From the NCBI RefSeq assembly GCF_032104385.1, contig NZ_DAMCHJ010000001.1, positions 62,001 through 126,000 of the forward strand: DNA of 64,000 nt, written 5' to 3'. This document shows, one piece after another, positions 44,949 through 53,161 of the stretch. How positions within the stretch are numbered: position 1 is the first letter of the stretch; every line of letters starts with the position of its first letter. Source of the DNA: Tissierella sp032104385 (GTDB lineage Bacteria > Bacillota > Clostridia > Tissierellales > Tissierellaceae). The notes under the pieces are model-generated. The model was given only the letters and a program-made list of their open reading frames with translations, was not told where the DNA came from and searched no databases. The translations under genes and the position numbers were made by a program.

Positions 44949-46496
44949 TTAAAAAGATATATCTACTGTTTTTTCAATTATTATTTTTTCTCCCGGCATT
45001 ATATTATTTGGGTTTAAACTTTCATTTCCCTGCAATATCTCCTCTACTGTTGTATTATATCTTTTTGCTATATTCCATAATATGTCATCTCTCTGGACTA
45101 TATAAATAGTTATACTAGGGCGATTTCTCTTATCTATTATATCTCCTGTTTCCTCTATTAAATTTATTACTGATAATATTCTATTTCTATTGATTTTAAC
45201 CTTATGTTTAATAGTTGCCTCTACAATAAAGGCATCCTTAGAGGCATCTACTTTTATTGTCTCCAAATTTAGACTTATATCTATTAATGGCGCTATAACC
45301 TTTTCTTCTAAAGGTAAATAATATTTATATGGAATTTCTTCTCTAATTGTACTGATTTCTTCAGTTATATCATCTAAATAAATTCCTTTTAAAGAAAGAA
45401 TTCCTTCCACTATTAGTTCATTGTCTTGAATTCTAGTATCTATAATGCTTGGAGAGCCTGTTATATTATAAATCTCTTTTATTTTATATTGAGCTAAATC
45501 TTTAACTATATTCTCCTTATAAATTGTACTTTTTATATTTTCAATTAAATTAATTTCTTCTCTTTCTATATTAACTCTTTCCTTAGTTGAGTATGCATCT
45601 ACTATTAGAGCTTTTTGATTTTCTGCGAAAGCTATACCTGATATTCTAAGTTTTACCTCTAAGGATAAAGTCTTAAGCTCACCCATCTCATTTTCTAATA
45701 ATTCATAGTTTCCCTCTACTACTTCAATAATAAGTTCTTCTTGTGATTCAGATATTGCACCTGGAATTTCTAGAAAATGGTTGAAAGGTATTTCTTCTTC
45801 AACTGTATCTATTCTGTTTTCTCCATAATATATAATTCTGGCGTTTACCATTCCAGATACTATTATCCTATCGTCTGCTACTGTAGCTTCATTTTCATAA
45901 GCTTGGATTGACATTTTTAGTATTTCTTCTACAGCTGGATTTTCTTCTCCTATTTCAAAAGTTTCTTTTACTATGGCATAGGATGTTTCTCTACCATAGA
46001 TTTCCTTATATTTAATAGTTTCTTTTAATATCTGAAGGTTGTTTTTTTCATTAATATCCTTGATTATTTCTATATTATTTACTTCTTCCACTTTTCCTTC
46101 TAAGCTAACTAATGCCTTTAGGGATAGTTTTCTTTCATCTAATATTTCTTCTTCTATATATTCAATATTAGAGCTTATAGTTGCCGACATGTTTTCTGTT
46201 ATTCCTGGTATTTCTATTTCTTCTCTAAAATCTGCATTAGAATCCATTGTATAAATATTATTTTCTTCTTCCTTTGATTTATAGACAACTTTAAATTTTA
46301 CTACTCCTGATACTACTATTCTATCCATTATTACCTTGGTGCTAAGTATTTCCACCATGCCATCTGTCCAAAGTACCTTATTCAAATCTGCTTTAGATGG
46401 ATTTAAATAAATTTCTGCTTCTACCAAGGCTTGGATATTTTCTTTTCCTCTTAGTTCTTCAATCCGCAAAACATCTTTTATTAACTCAACAGACAT
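44949..46496 (-). CDS. SipL-like spore coat assembly protein (SPOCS/DUF3794 repeats plus LysM)
   Basis: A 515-residue cytosolic protein. Three SPOCS (DUF3794) repeats are recognisable by alternating strands with V.G.V..KV.Y patterns (DRIVVSGVVKFKVVYKSKE, IVSGMVNARIIYYGENR, LIVEGILSLKGIYLDDITEE). The C terminus is a LysM domain (about 462-508, YIVQRDDILWNIAKRYNT). This is the layout of SipL, which anchors the coat morphogen SpoIVA in Clostridioides difficile. I infer the same role; SipL-type proteins vary widely in sequence. Confidence 0.85.
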   Translation of the reverse strand: MSVELIKDVLRIEELRGKENIQALVEAEIYLNPSKADLNKVLWTDGMVEILSTKVIMDRIVVSGVVKFKVVYKSKEEENNIYTMDSNADFREEIEIPGITENMSATISSNIEYIEEEILDERKLSLKALVSLEGKVEEVNNIEIIKDINEKNNLQILKETIKYKEIYGRETSYAIVKETFEIGEENPAVEEILKMSIQAYENEATVADDRIIVSGMVNARIIYYGENRIDTVEEEIPFNHFLEIPGAISESQEELIIEVVEGNYELLENEMGELKTLSLEVKLRISGIAFAENQKALIVDAYSTKERVNIEREEINLIENIKSTIYKENIVKDLAQYKIKEIYNITGSPSIIDTRIQDNELIVEGILSLKGIYLDDITEEISTIREEIPYKYYLPLEEKVIAPLIDISLNLETIKVDASKDAFIVEATIKHKVKINRNRILSVINLIEETGDIIDKRNRPSITIYIVQRDDILWNIAKRYNTTVEEILQGNESLNPNNIMPGEKIIIEKTVDISF

Positions 46497-46575
46497 AATA
46501 TCCCCCCTAATTATTTCCTATAACATCCTATGAAGATATATATGCATAAATATCATAAATAATGAATAAAGACAT

Positions 46576-46610
46576 AAAAATAACTGTACAATGATTGTAC
46601 AGTTATTTTT
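46576..46610. terminator. terminator at the end of veg
   Basis: AAAAATAACTGTACAA and TTGTACAGTTATTTTT form a 16-bp stem with a three-base loop; the first base of the veg stop closes the stem. Minus continues TTTTTATGTC. Confidence 0.8.
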
Positions 46611-46876
46611 TAAGATATTTTTACCCTAGGTTGAGTTTGTGAGCAAACAGTTACTTCAACGGTTCCCGTCAATACATCTGTATAGGTATATGATACCTTT
46701 CTACTGCTATCATATTCGTTACTAATTCTTACAATAAATAAATTAGGGTACGCCGCTTCCAATATTCCTTCTCGAACTACAGTCTTTTTTCTACCTTTAT
46801 TTGCTCGAAGTATTACATTTTTGCCAATACACCTTTCGATGTCTTTACGAATTCTGATCAATATATCCTTTTCCAA
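46610..46876 (-). CDS. veg: Veg protein
   Basis: An 88-residue protein of the Veg family (IRKDIERCIGKNVILRANKGRKKT, SYTYTDVLTGTVEV). In Bacillus, Veg is abundant and influences biofilm formation and spore germination; the biochemical role is not settled. The start is TTG at 46876 after AAGGTGG. It has a near-consensus promoter, matching the known strength of veg promoters. Confidence 0.93.
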   Translation of the reverse strand: MEKDILIRIRKDIERCIGKNVILRANKGRKKTVVREGILEAAYPNLFIVRISNEYDSSRKVSYTYTDVLTGTVEVTVCSQTQPRVKIS

Positions 46877-46944
46877 TATAGCAAACCACCTTCCATTAGT
46901 TGCTCCCCACAGTCGAGGGCAGAAGAAGTGTCACTTATGTATGA

Positions 46945-46973
46945 AGTATATCACAAAAGTTCCATATTGTCAA
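46945..46973 (-). promoter_or_regulatory. strong sigma-A promoter of veg
   Basis: TTGACA (46968-46973) and TATACT (46945-46950) on minus with exact 17-base spacing; predicted leader of about 60 bases. Confidence 0.8.
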
Positions 46974-47092
46974 ACAAATTAATTATTATACTATTAATGG
47001 ATTTATTTGTCAATTGTATTTTAAATTTATTTTTGTTAATTTTTGTTCATAGTTAGTTTATATCAAAATGAACTAGTAAATTTTTGGGATTT

Positions 47093-47121
47093 TTGACAGC
47101 CCTTGTGGTATAATATATATA
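47093..47121 (+). promoter_or_regulatory. promoter of the H-NOX chemoreceptor gene
   Basis: TTGACA (47093-47098) with TATATA (47116-47121) at 17 bases, or alternatively the extended -10 element TGGTATAAT (47106-47114). Both lie within 55 bases of the GTG start. Confidence 0.55.
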
Positions 47122-47146
47122 ATTGTAAAACGAGGAGGAAGTAATC

Positions 47147-48949
47147 GTGAAAGGTACTATTGTTTCCGCATGGGTTCAAACTTGTAGAGAATTATATGGC
47201 GAAACTATAACAAATGAAGCTTTAGAGAATTTTAATATTAGTCCTAATAAAATATTTACGCCAACAGAAGATATTGATGATAAAGCAGCGAGAGGGATTT
47301 TAGATTATATTGCCCAGAAATTGGGAAAGGATTCTGATGAAGTATGGAGGACTATGGGTAATCATAACGTAATTACCTACACTAAAGTTTATCCTGCATT
47401 TTTCAGATATAAGAATTTATACTCTTTTCTTCAAGCTATGTATGATATCCATGTAGTAGTTACAAAGAGAATTCCAGGCGCAAAGCCGCCTATTCTAGGA
47501 ATAAAACCAATAGATAAACATACAGCTCATATGACCTACTCTTCTTCTAGAGGAATGTTTCCTTATTTTCATGGTATGCTAGAGGGTGCTGCAAAATATT
47601 TTAAAGAGGATATTATAGTTGAAACTTTAGAGAAGACAGAAAATTTTACAAAAATTGCTATTACTTTCACTGAAGAAATTTATTATCAAAGGAAATTTAG
47701 ATTTAACAAATTATTATCCTTTGGATTTATAAAGAATATTGAGGGAAAAATCGCTGTAGCTTCCCTTTTATTAGTAGGTCTTCCTGGAGCTTTGTTATCT
47801 AAATTTGCATCTTCATCTACTGCCTTTTTTGGAACTTTAATTCTTTCAGCAATTGTCCCATTTCTAATTGGCAAAGGATTATTTAAACCTCTTAAATTTA
47901 TTTATAATTCTTTAGATGAGATTGCAGATAAAGATTTATCCATGGTAGTAGATATAGATACCAATGATTTCTTTGAGGATATTAACAGCAAGATAAAGAA
48001 TTTAAAAGAATCTATAAAAACGGATTTTGTAGGATATAAGGGAACTACTGATGAATTAAATGTTTTTGCTGATAAGTTTGCTGAAATTTCCAGTAATATG
48101 AGCTTTACTTCAAATGAAATATCCAATGTAGTAGAGCAGGTGGCTGGTGGTGCTATAAATCAAGCAGATGAAACTGAGCAAGTAGCATATAAGTTAAATG
48201 ACTCCATTGTTTCTTTAAATGAAGTAGTTGAAAAGGAAAATGCAGGTAAGGAAGAATTAGAATCAGCCGTTGCCCAAATAAACCAAGGATTTGAAGATTT
48301 AAAGTCTACATCTGACAGCTTGAATCATGTACTATTACAGTTTTCTCAAGTACAATCTAAAGGTCAAGATTTACAAAATAGAGCAACTGAAGTTCGTAAT
48401 ATAGTTGAAACCGTAGAAAAAATTGCTGAACAAACTAATTTATTAGCTTTAAATGCAAGTATAGAAGCTTCACGAGCTGGAGAATATGGCAGAGGTTTTA
48501 CAGTTGTTGCAATGGAAATTAGAAAACTTGCTGAAGGTTCTAAGGAAGCTGTTAAAACTATTAATGATAATCTAGAATCTTTTATTAAAGATATTGATGG
48601 CTTTGTTTTTGATATATCTGACCAATTTAATATTCTTGAAAAAGAAAATGTTAAATTAAATTCTGTAGCAGAAGAAAATAGTAATTCTGTAAATTCTATA
48701 GCCCAAGTATCAGAATTAATTATTGAATTAACAACTGAACTTACAAATGAAACTAATAATATAAATTCTATATCTCAAGGAATAGAATCCTTAGCGGCTA
48801 TTGCAGAAGAAAATTCTGCTTCTTCCCAAGAAGTTTCTGCTAATGTCCACTCCTATACAGAAGAAATAAGAAAAATGACTGAAAGTATATATGAGTTTAA
48901 AAAGGTCAGTATGGAGTTTAGTAAAGAGTTGGAAAAATATGTGGTATAA
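47147..48949 (+). CDS. methyl-accepting chemotaxis protein with N-terminal H-NOX heme domain
   Basis: A 600-residue gas-sensing chemoreceptor. Residues 1-185 are an H-NOX (HNOB) domain (MKGTIVSAWVQTCRELYG). Residue numbers fall exactly on those of the Thermoanaerobacter tengcongensis O2-binding H-NOX: proximal H102, Y131-S133-R135 (YSSSR), P115, and distal-pocket W9, N74 and Y140. Two helices (about 200-245) and a HAMP-like stretch follow, then the MCP signalling domain with the conserved hairpin tip (EQTNLLALNASIEASRAGEYG). The start is GTG after GAGGAGG. Presence of the distal tyrosine suggests O2 as ligand, as in obligate anaerobes that flee oxygen. Confidence 0.93.
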   Translation: MKGTIVSAWVQTCRELYGETITNEALENFNISPNKIFTPTEDIDDKAARGILDYIAQKLGKDSDEVWRTMGNHNVITYTKVYPAFFRYKNLYSFLQAMYDIHVVVTKRIPGAKPPILGIKPIDKHTAHMTYSSSRGMFPYFHGMLEGAAKYFKEDIIVETLEKTENFTKIAITFTEEIYYQRKFRFNKLLSFGFIKNIEGKIAVASLLLVGLPGALLSKFASSSTAFFGTLILSAIVPFLIGKGLFKPLKFIYNSLDEIADKDLSMVVDIDTNDFFEDINSKIKNLKESIKTDFVGYKGTTDELNVFADKFAEISSNMSFTSNEISNVVEQVAGGAINQADETEQVAYKLNDSIVSLNEVVEKENAGKEELESAVAQINQGFEDLKSTSDSLNHVLLQFSQVQSKGQDLQNRATEVRNIVETVEKIAEQTNLLALNASIEASRAGEYGRGFTVVAMEIRKLAEGSKEAVKTINDNLESFIKDIDGFVFDISDQFNILEKENVKLNSVAEENSNSVNSIAQVSELIIELTTELTNETNNINSISQGIESLAAIAEENSASSQEVSANVHSYTEEIRKMTESIYEFKKVSMEFSKELEKYVV

Positions 48950-48974
48950 CTTGACACAAGGAGCAACTCTCCTA

Positions 48975-49005
48975 TTGCAACAATTGATAGTTGGCAATTG
49001 ACAAT
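48975..49005. repeat. AATTG-type repeat after the chemoreceptor gene
   Basis: CAATTGATAGTTGGCAATTGACAAT, a local inverted repeat of the AATTG family; a related unit (ATCAATTGTAAGTTGTCAAT) lies at 49086-49105 on the other side of the terminator. Confidence 0.5.
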
Positions 49006-49041
49006 ATTAAAAGGTTTATAATATTTTTATATTTAAAACAC

Positions 49042-49081
49042 AAGACCAAGGATTTTCCCGAAGAAAATTCTTGGTCTTTTT
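49042..49081. terminator. bidirectional terminator between the chemoreceptor and spmB
   Basis: A 16-bp stem with one G-T wobble (AAGACCAAGGATTTTC with GAAAATTCTTGGTCTT) and a five-base loop, ending in TTTTT on plus. Confidence 0.85.
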
Positions 49082-49100
49082 AATTATCAATTGTAAGTTG

Positions 49101-49637
49101 TCAATTAAAAAATAATCTCGTTATATAAACTGCTGAAATCAACCCTGCTAAATCTGCTATTAGTCCAGCTGCTAATGCATGCCTTTGTTTCTTTATGGAT
49201 ATGGAGCCAAAATATACTGCTAATACATAGAATGTGGTTTCACTGGAGCCCATCATTACTGCCGATGTTCGAGCTAATAATGATTCTGCCCCATAATTTG
49301 TGGCTAGCTCACTTAATATTCCTTGAGCACCTGATCCTGACAAAGGTCGCATAAATATCATAGGGACTAATTCTCCTGGTATATTAAAAATTTTTATAAT
49401 AGGTGTAAATACCTTGATCAGAAGATCCATGGCTCCTGATTCCCTGAAAACTCCAATTGCTACAAGCATAGCTACAAATGAAGGTATTATTCTTATGGCA
49501 GTAGAGAACCCATCTGCTGCTCCTTCTATAAAGGATTCATATACATTAATATTTTTACTCATTCCATAGGATATAATGCCAACTAACATAAAAGGAATTG
49601 CTAGCTTAGACAATATTTGCATTATTGTAAGGAGCAT
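49101..49637 (-). CDS. spmB: spore maturation protein B
   Basis: A 178-residue membrane protein with a nucleoside-recognition (Gate) fold, involved in spore core dehydration in Bacillus and Clostridium. Signatures: FIEGAADGFSTAIRIIPSFVAML, MRPLSGSGAQGILSEL and VMMGSSETTFYVLAVYFGS. It follows spmA by 14 bases. The recognised partner proteins are encoded together in nearly all spore formers. Confidence 0.94.
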   Translation of the reverse strand: MLLTIMQILSKLAIPFMLVGIISYGMSKNINVYESFIEGAADGFSTAIRIIPSFVAMLVAIGVFRESGAMDLLIKVFTPIIKIFNIPGELVPMIFMRPLSGSGAQGILSELATNYGAESLLARTSAVMMGSSETTFYVLAVYFGSISIKKQRHALAAGLIADLAGLISAVYITRLFFN

Positions 49638-49651
49638 TTAATAATTCCTCC

Positions 49652-50257
49652 CTATCTTTTTATTAATTTTTTTACTTCATATTTAGGAAGCCTTTGTAAC
49701 ATCCTTGCTGCAATTATGGCTACAGTTGTAGATATAGTAGTTGCTATTATAGTTGGTCCTATTATTTCTGTAGGATTAGTTCCACCTGCTGCTGATAATA
49801 TGGCAATAGTTGAAGCTGGTATTAAAGTTACTGATGAAGTGTTTATAGCAAGAAAAGTAACCATGGCATTAGTTGCAGTATCCTTATGTTTATTTAATCT
49901 TTGCAATTCTTCCATAGCTCTTAATCCGAATGGAGTAGCTGCATTGCCTAAACCTAGTATATTAGCTGAGATATTCATTATCATTGCTCCCATAGCAGGA
50001 TGTTCTCCAGGTACATCTGGAAATAAAATTACCATGATTGGCTTTAATATTTTAGATATACATCTTATAAGCCCAGAGTCCTCTGCTATTTTCATTATCC
50101 CTAACCATAATGCCATAACACCTATAAGCCCCATAGCAAGTTCTACTGCCGATTTAGCATTGTTTATAGCTGCATTTGTAACACTATCTAAATTGCCAGT
50201 AAAAACTCCAACTCCAAACCCAATAATAATTAAACCTGCCCATATAATATTGAGCAC
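49652..50257 (-). CDS. spmA: spore maturation protein A
   Basis: A 201-residue membrane protein, partner of SpmB, with SVTNAAINNAKSAVELAMGLIGVMALWLG and the conserved ANILGLGNAATPFGLRAMEELQ. The pair affects spore core water content and heat resistance in characterised species. The start is a GTG five bases after AAGGGGTG. The 361-codon antisense frame across both spm genes is a shadow. Confidence 0.94.
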   Translation of the reverse strand: MLNIIWAGLIIIGFGVGVFTGNLDSVTNAAINNAKSAVELAMGLIGVMALWLGIMKIAEDSGLIRCISKILKPIMVILFPDVPGEHPAMGAMIMNISANILGLGNAATPFGLRAMEELQRLNKHKDTATNAMVTFLAINTSSVTLIPASTIAILSAAGGTNPTEIIGPTIIATTISTTVAIIAARMLQRLPKYEVKKLIKR

Positions 50258-50335
50258 TCTATCACCCCTTGATAAAAATCGTCAATTGTTACTATCCTAT
50301 TCTTCACCCCTTGTACAATATTCAAAAAATAATAA

Positions 50336-50355
50336 GAGTCAGGTTTCCCTGACTC
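50336..50355 (-). terminator. terminator of mgtE
   Basis: GAGTCAGG and CCTGACTC form an 8-bp stem with a four-base loop; minus continues TTATTATTTTTT. It lies 37 bases beyond the mgtE stop. Confidence 0.7.
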
Positions 50356-50392
50356 AATTTGTTTTAATCTTTTTATTGTCAATTTCCAATTA

Positions 50393-51730
50393 TTATAGTC
50401 CCAACAACGCTGTGGCTATACCAAAATATACTATCAAACTTAGAGCATCTACTATGGTTGTAATCAATGGACCTGCCATAATAGCCGGGTCTAATTTTAG
50501 CTTTTTAGCAACCAAAGGTAAAATACCACCGACAACCTTTGATGTCATGACAGTTACTATTAAGGTTAGAGAAACTGTAATAGCTATTGATAGCGGAGTC
50601 TTCTCAATCACTATAAGTCTTATAAAATTTACAGCTGAAAGAACTATTCCCACTATAAGACTTATTCTTAATTCCTTCCATAATACCTTCCACCAATCAT
50701 GAGTAGTTATTTCACCAGTAGCTAATCCTCTTATTATTAAAGTTGAGGATTGGCTTCCTGAATTTCCTCCTGTATCCATAAGCATAGGTATAAATGTGCT
50801 AAGTAGAACTACAGAAGCCAATACATTTTCAAACTTACCCATTATCCTACCAGTAAATGTGGCTGAAACCATAAGTATCAATAGCCAAGGTAGTCTATGT
50901 CTTGCTAGAGTAAATACCCCTGTACCTAAATATGCTTCCTCAGTTGGGGACATAGCAGCCATTATTTGAAAGTCTTCCGTTGCTTCCTGTTCCATAATAT
51001 CCATAATATCATCCACAGTGATAATTCCTGTAAGTCTATTTTCATTATCTACAACTGGCAATGCTAAAAAACCATATTTTCTAAATACATTTGCAACGCT
51101 TTCTTGGTCATCATGAGTATTTACACGAATTACTTCATCTTCCATTATATCATCTATAAGTAATTCTTCATCAGATGTGACCAATGTTCTTAGGGAAACA
51201 AATCCTTCCAAGGTTCTTTTCCCATCTGTCACATAACAGGTATAAACTGTTTCTTTATTTAATCCAGTTTCTTTTATATGTGCCAATGCTTCCTTTACTG
51301 TAATTCCTTTTCTTAAATCTACATATTCTATGGTCATTATGCTGCCAGCAGAATCTGCAGGATATTTTAAAAATTGATTTATTAATTTTCTTTCATCTTC
51401 TTTAGTAGCCTTGAGCACCTTCTTAACAATATTTGCTGGCATCTCTTCTATTAAATCTATCATGTCATCGAAAAACAATTCATCCATGATATATTCTAAT
51501 TCTTTATCTGTTACAGAATTTATAATGCCTAGCTGCTGTTCAGTAGAAAAATGTGCAAATACTTCTACTGCCAAATCCTTTGGCAACATCCTAAATATTA
51601 ACAATGTCATATGTGCATCTAATGGATCTAAAAGTTCTGCTACGTCTACTTCATTCATTTCTGATAGTTCTTTTTTGATTTCTATATACCTTTTTTCTTG
51701 AATTAATTCTAAAAGTTTTCTTTCATCCAT
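50393..51730 (-). CDS. mgtE: magnesium transporter MgtE
   Basis: A 445-residue Mg2+ channel. An N-terminal helical superhelix domain (about 1-125, DLIEEMPANIVKKVLKATKEDER) precedes a CBS domain pair (about 130-255, SAGSIMTIEYVDLRKGITV; ALPVVDNENRLTGIITVDDIMD). Five transmembrane helices follow, including MDTGGNSGSQSSTLIIRGLA and DPAIMAGPLITTIVDALSL. In the family, Mg2+ bound by the N and CBS domains gates the pore. A roughly 220-base leader with a small ORF precedes it, suggesting extra control. Confidence 0.95.
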   Translation of the reverse strand: MDERKLLELIQEKRYIEIKKELSEMNEVDVAELLDPLDAHMTLLIFRMLPKDLAVEVFAHFSTEQQLGIINSVTDKELEYIMDELFFDDMIDLIEEMPANIVKKVLKATKEDERKLINQFLKYPADSAGSIMTIEYVDLRKGITVKEALAHIKETGLNKETVYTCYVTDGKRTLEGFVSLRTLVTSDEELLIDDIMEDEVIRVNTHDDQESVANVFRKYGFLALPVVDNENRLTGIITVDDIMDIMEQEATEDFQIMAAMSPTEEAYLGTGVFTLARHRLPWLLILMVSATFTGRIMGKFENVLASVVLLSTFIPMLMDTGGNSGSQSSTLIIRGLATGEITTHDWWKVLWKELRISLIVGIVLSAVNFIRLIVIEKTPLSIAITVSLTLIVTVMTSKVVGGILPLVAKKLKLDPAIMAGPLITTIVDALSLIVYFGIATALLGL

Positions 51731-51744
51731 GTTCTCCCTCCAAT

Positions 51745-51843
51745 TTAGAGAACCATGTTTTGTGATAAAAATGGTTCTCTCATTATTATTTTAAAAATTT
51801 GATTTTTAATACAACTGGGCACAGGACCCGAATCCATTTTCAT
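51745..51843 (-). CDS. candidate 32-residue leader peptide upstream of mgtE
   Basis: An ATG at 51843, six bases after GGAAGGG, opens a 32-codon frame (begins MKMDSGPVPSCIKN) ending in TAA 14 bases before the mgtE ATG. The last codons lie inside a hairpin (GAGAACCAT 51748-51756 with ATGGTTCTC 51771-51779) directly in front of the mgtE ribosome binding site. Translation would open or close this hairpin, so a leader-peptide control like that described for mgtA is possible. No M-box riboswitch was recognised. Coding status is inferred. Confidence 0.4.
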   Translation of the reverse strand: MKMDSGPVPSCIKNQIFKIIMREPFLSQNMVL

Positions 51844-51954
51844 CACCAACCCTTCCTTTGTTTAGCTAATAGTGAATAACTAATAATTAATCTTAAATAC
51901 CAAAAAACCTTACTTAAACCATTCACTGCTCACTTTTAGTTTTTCACTGGTTCT

Positions 51955-51982
51955 ATTATACCATAGTTTTCATATTCTCCAA
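51955..51982 (-). promoter_or_regulatory. promoter of mgtE with extended -10
   Basis: TTGGAG (51977-51982), 16 bases, TATAAT (51955-51960) preceded by TGG (extended -10) on minus. The predicted untranslated leader is about 220 bases. The rest of the gap to 51870 is AT-rich with repeats of AATAGTGAATAA and shows nothing else. Confidence 0.65.
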
Positions 51983-51985
51983 AAT

Positions 51986-52014
51986 AAAAAAGATAGGAAA
52001 ATCCTATCTTTTTT
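51986..52014. terminator. bidirectional terminator after the HesB-like gene
   Basis: AAAAAAGATAGGA and TCCTATCTTTTTT form a 13-bp stem with a three-base loop and T-tracts in both directions, 27 bases past the selenoprotein stop. Confidence 0.85.
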
Positions 52015-52040
52015 ATCTAAAACTATTCACTATTAACTAA

Positions 52041-52337
52041 CTAACATCCTCCAGCAGCTCTATCAGGGATTACTGTGAATCCTCTTCTTAACCAGTTATC
52101 ACTGTAATCCACTGTGAATTTCCCAAAGCTTTCTTCTAATCCTTCTTCCAATACGAATGTAAAATCATTTACTCTAGTTTCTACATCGCCTTCTTTACGC
52201 TCATCCAGAGCCAATCCAAATGATGGACCACCTCAACCATAGCCTGCAATAAAAATTCTTAAAGGCTTTTCAGTATTTTTACTCTCAACTACTTTTGTTA
52301 ACTCTTCGGTAGCTTTTGTAGTTAAATCTATAATCAT
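52041..52337 (-). CDS. HesB/IscA-like protein with in-frame UGA (probable selenocysteine)
   Basis: A 98-residue protein if UGA at 52233-52235 (codon 35) is read as selenocysteine. It begins MIIDLTTKATEELTKVVES; the segment IFIAGYG-U-GGPSFGLALDE puts UGA exactly where IscA-type proteins have the first cluster cysteine (C35). It continues in frame through FTFVLEEGLEESFGKFTVDY to AAGGC and TAG. GGGAGG lies seven bases before the ATG. A hairpin fitting bacterial SECIS rules follows the UGA. HesB-like selenoproteins are a described family, to my knowledge. IscA-type proteins bind iron or carry iron-sulfur clusters; with selenium a redox or selenium-handling role is possible. A Cys-to-stop mutation is the alternative. 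Confidence 0.8.
52199..52211 (-). promoter_or_regulatory. candidate bacterial SECIS hairpin
   Basis: On the mRNA, GCUC-UGGAU-GAGC: a four-bp GC-rich stem, five-base loop with G among its first two bases, loop beginning 25 bases after the UGA. This agrees with the reported bacterial SECIS limits. A weaker alternative stem (GGUCCA/UGGAUU) lies just after the UGA. Confidence 0.5.
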
Positions 52338-52370
52338 TTAATTACCTCCCTAATTATTCTCTCTGTATAC

Positions 52371-52399
52371 ATTATATACCCTCATAGGGTATTTGTAAA
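52371..52399 (-). promoter_or_regulatory. HesB-like gene promoter with palindromic operator in the spacer
   Basis: TTTACA (52394-52399), 17 bases, TATAAT (52371-52376) on minus. The spacer holds ATACCCTCATAGGGTAT (52376-52392), a perfect 7-bp inverted repeat with three central bases. The same type of site lies in the glutaredoxin-like promoter. It resembles operators of the CsoR/CstR family. Confidence 0.75.
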
Positions 52400-52621
52400 C
52401 AACTATTTATTAACTTTTTCTATAAATATATATGTTAGTATAGATTACCCTAATTTTAAGCTTTATAATCAAAAAATAAAAACCGAAACTCCCCTCTACC
52501 TTCATAGTGATTATAAGTCTAACACAAAGATAGAAAAGAATTCCAGTTTTACTAATCTTAATTATTTAATCTTTTGTTTATTGTTTATTATTTTTTCTTA
52601 GTGTTTTAATTGTCAATTATC
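52400..52621. other. AT-rich intergenic region, nothing further recognised
   Basis: Between the HesB-like promoter and the YvlD-like gene the sequence is AT-rich; I see only a TCAATTATC repeat unit near 52613 and no convincing gene or terminator. Confidence 0.4.
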
Positions 52622-53005
52622 TTACATTGCTCTCCCTGGTATTATAGCGTCTACTATACCTATTATTAGAGCACCTATTATAGCTCCCCATATAGATATA
52701 TTGAAGCCAGGAACTATAAATTTGGTAACATAAAGAATAATTGCAGCAACTAGAAATCCTGTTATTCCTCTTCCAAATGGAGAAGCGTTAATACCAGTAA
52801 ATCTTTGTACTAAATGGTCTAATACTCCTATTACTACAGATGCTAACAATAGACTCCATATACCATCTATTGTAAATCCTGGAGTAAAGTATGCTGCTAT
52901 AGCAACGACTATTGCTGTTACCAAAATTCTTATAAGCATTTCTCCTATGTTGAAATCATCATCTCTGCCTTTATTTTGTTCCCTATTTCTATTATCATTA
53001 TCCAT
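52622..53005 (-). CDS. YvlD-like / phage holin family IV four-helix membrane protein
   Basis: A 127-residue protein from ATG 53005, six bases after AGGAGGTG (an upstream in-frame start would add ten residues). A charged N terminus (MDNDNRNREQNKGRDDD) is followed by four hydrophobic helices (IRILVTAIVVAIAAYFTPGF, LLLASVVIGVLDHLV, GITGFLVAAIILYVTKFIVPGF, IWGAIIGALIIGIVDAIIPG). The repeated P-G-F and V-D patterns fit PF04020 (YvlD). Members of this family are linked to envelope stress in Bacillus; lysis function is not implied. Confidence 0.82.
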   Translation of the reverse strand: MDNDNRNREQNKGRDDDFNIGEMLIRILVTAIVVAIAAYFTPGFTIDGIWSLLLASVVIGVLDHLVQRFTGINASPFGRGITGFLVAAIILYVTKFIVPGFNISIWGAIIGALIIGIVDAIIPGRAM

Positions 53006-53161
53006 GATTTCACCTCCTGATATAGTAATCTCCAATAATATTTTTTTTATACAAAAAAATATTAAATAATTTTTATATTTTGTGAAATGATAAATTATGC
53101 TAGAAAGCAGATAAAAGATATGCTACTATAATAGTAAGAATTAAAAAGGAGGTTGAAAAAC

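Noticed and set aside
49617..50702. A 361-codon open frame on plus across spmA and spmB
   Set aside because: Antisense shadow of two well-conserved membrane protein genes; its composition (Ile/Ala/Pro/Asn) mirrors the complementary codons.
51780..51950. M-box riboswitch in the mgtE leader
   Set aside because: I could not recognise the conserved M-box core; only a leader ORF and hairpin are supported. A covariance-model search would decide.
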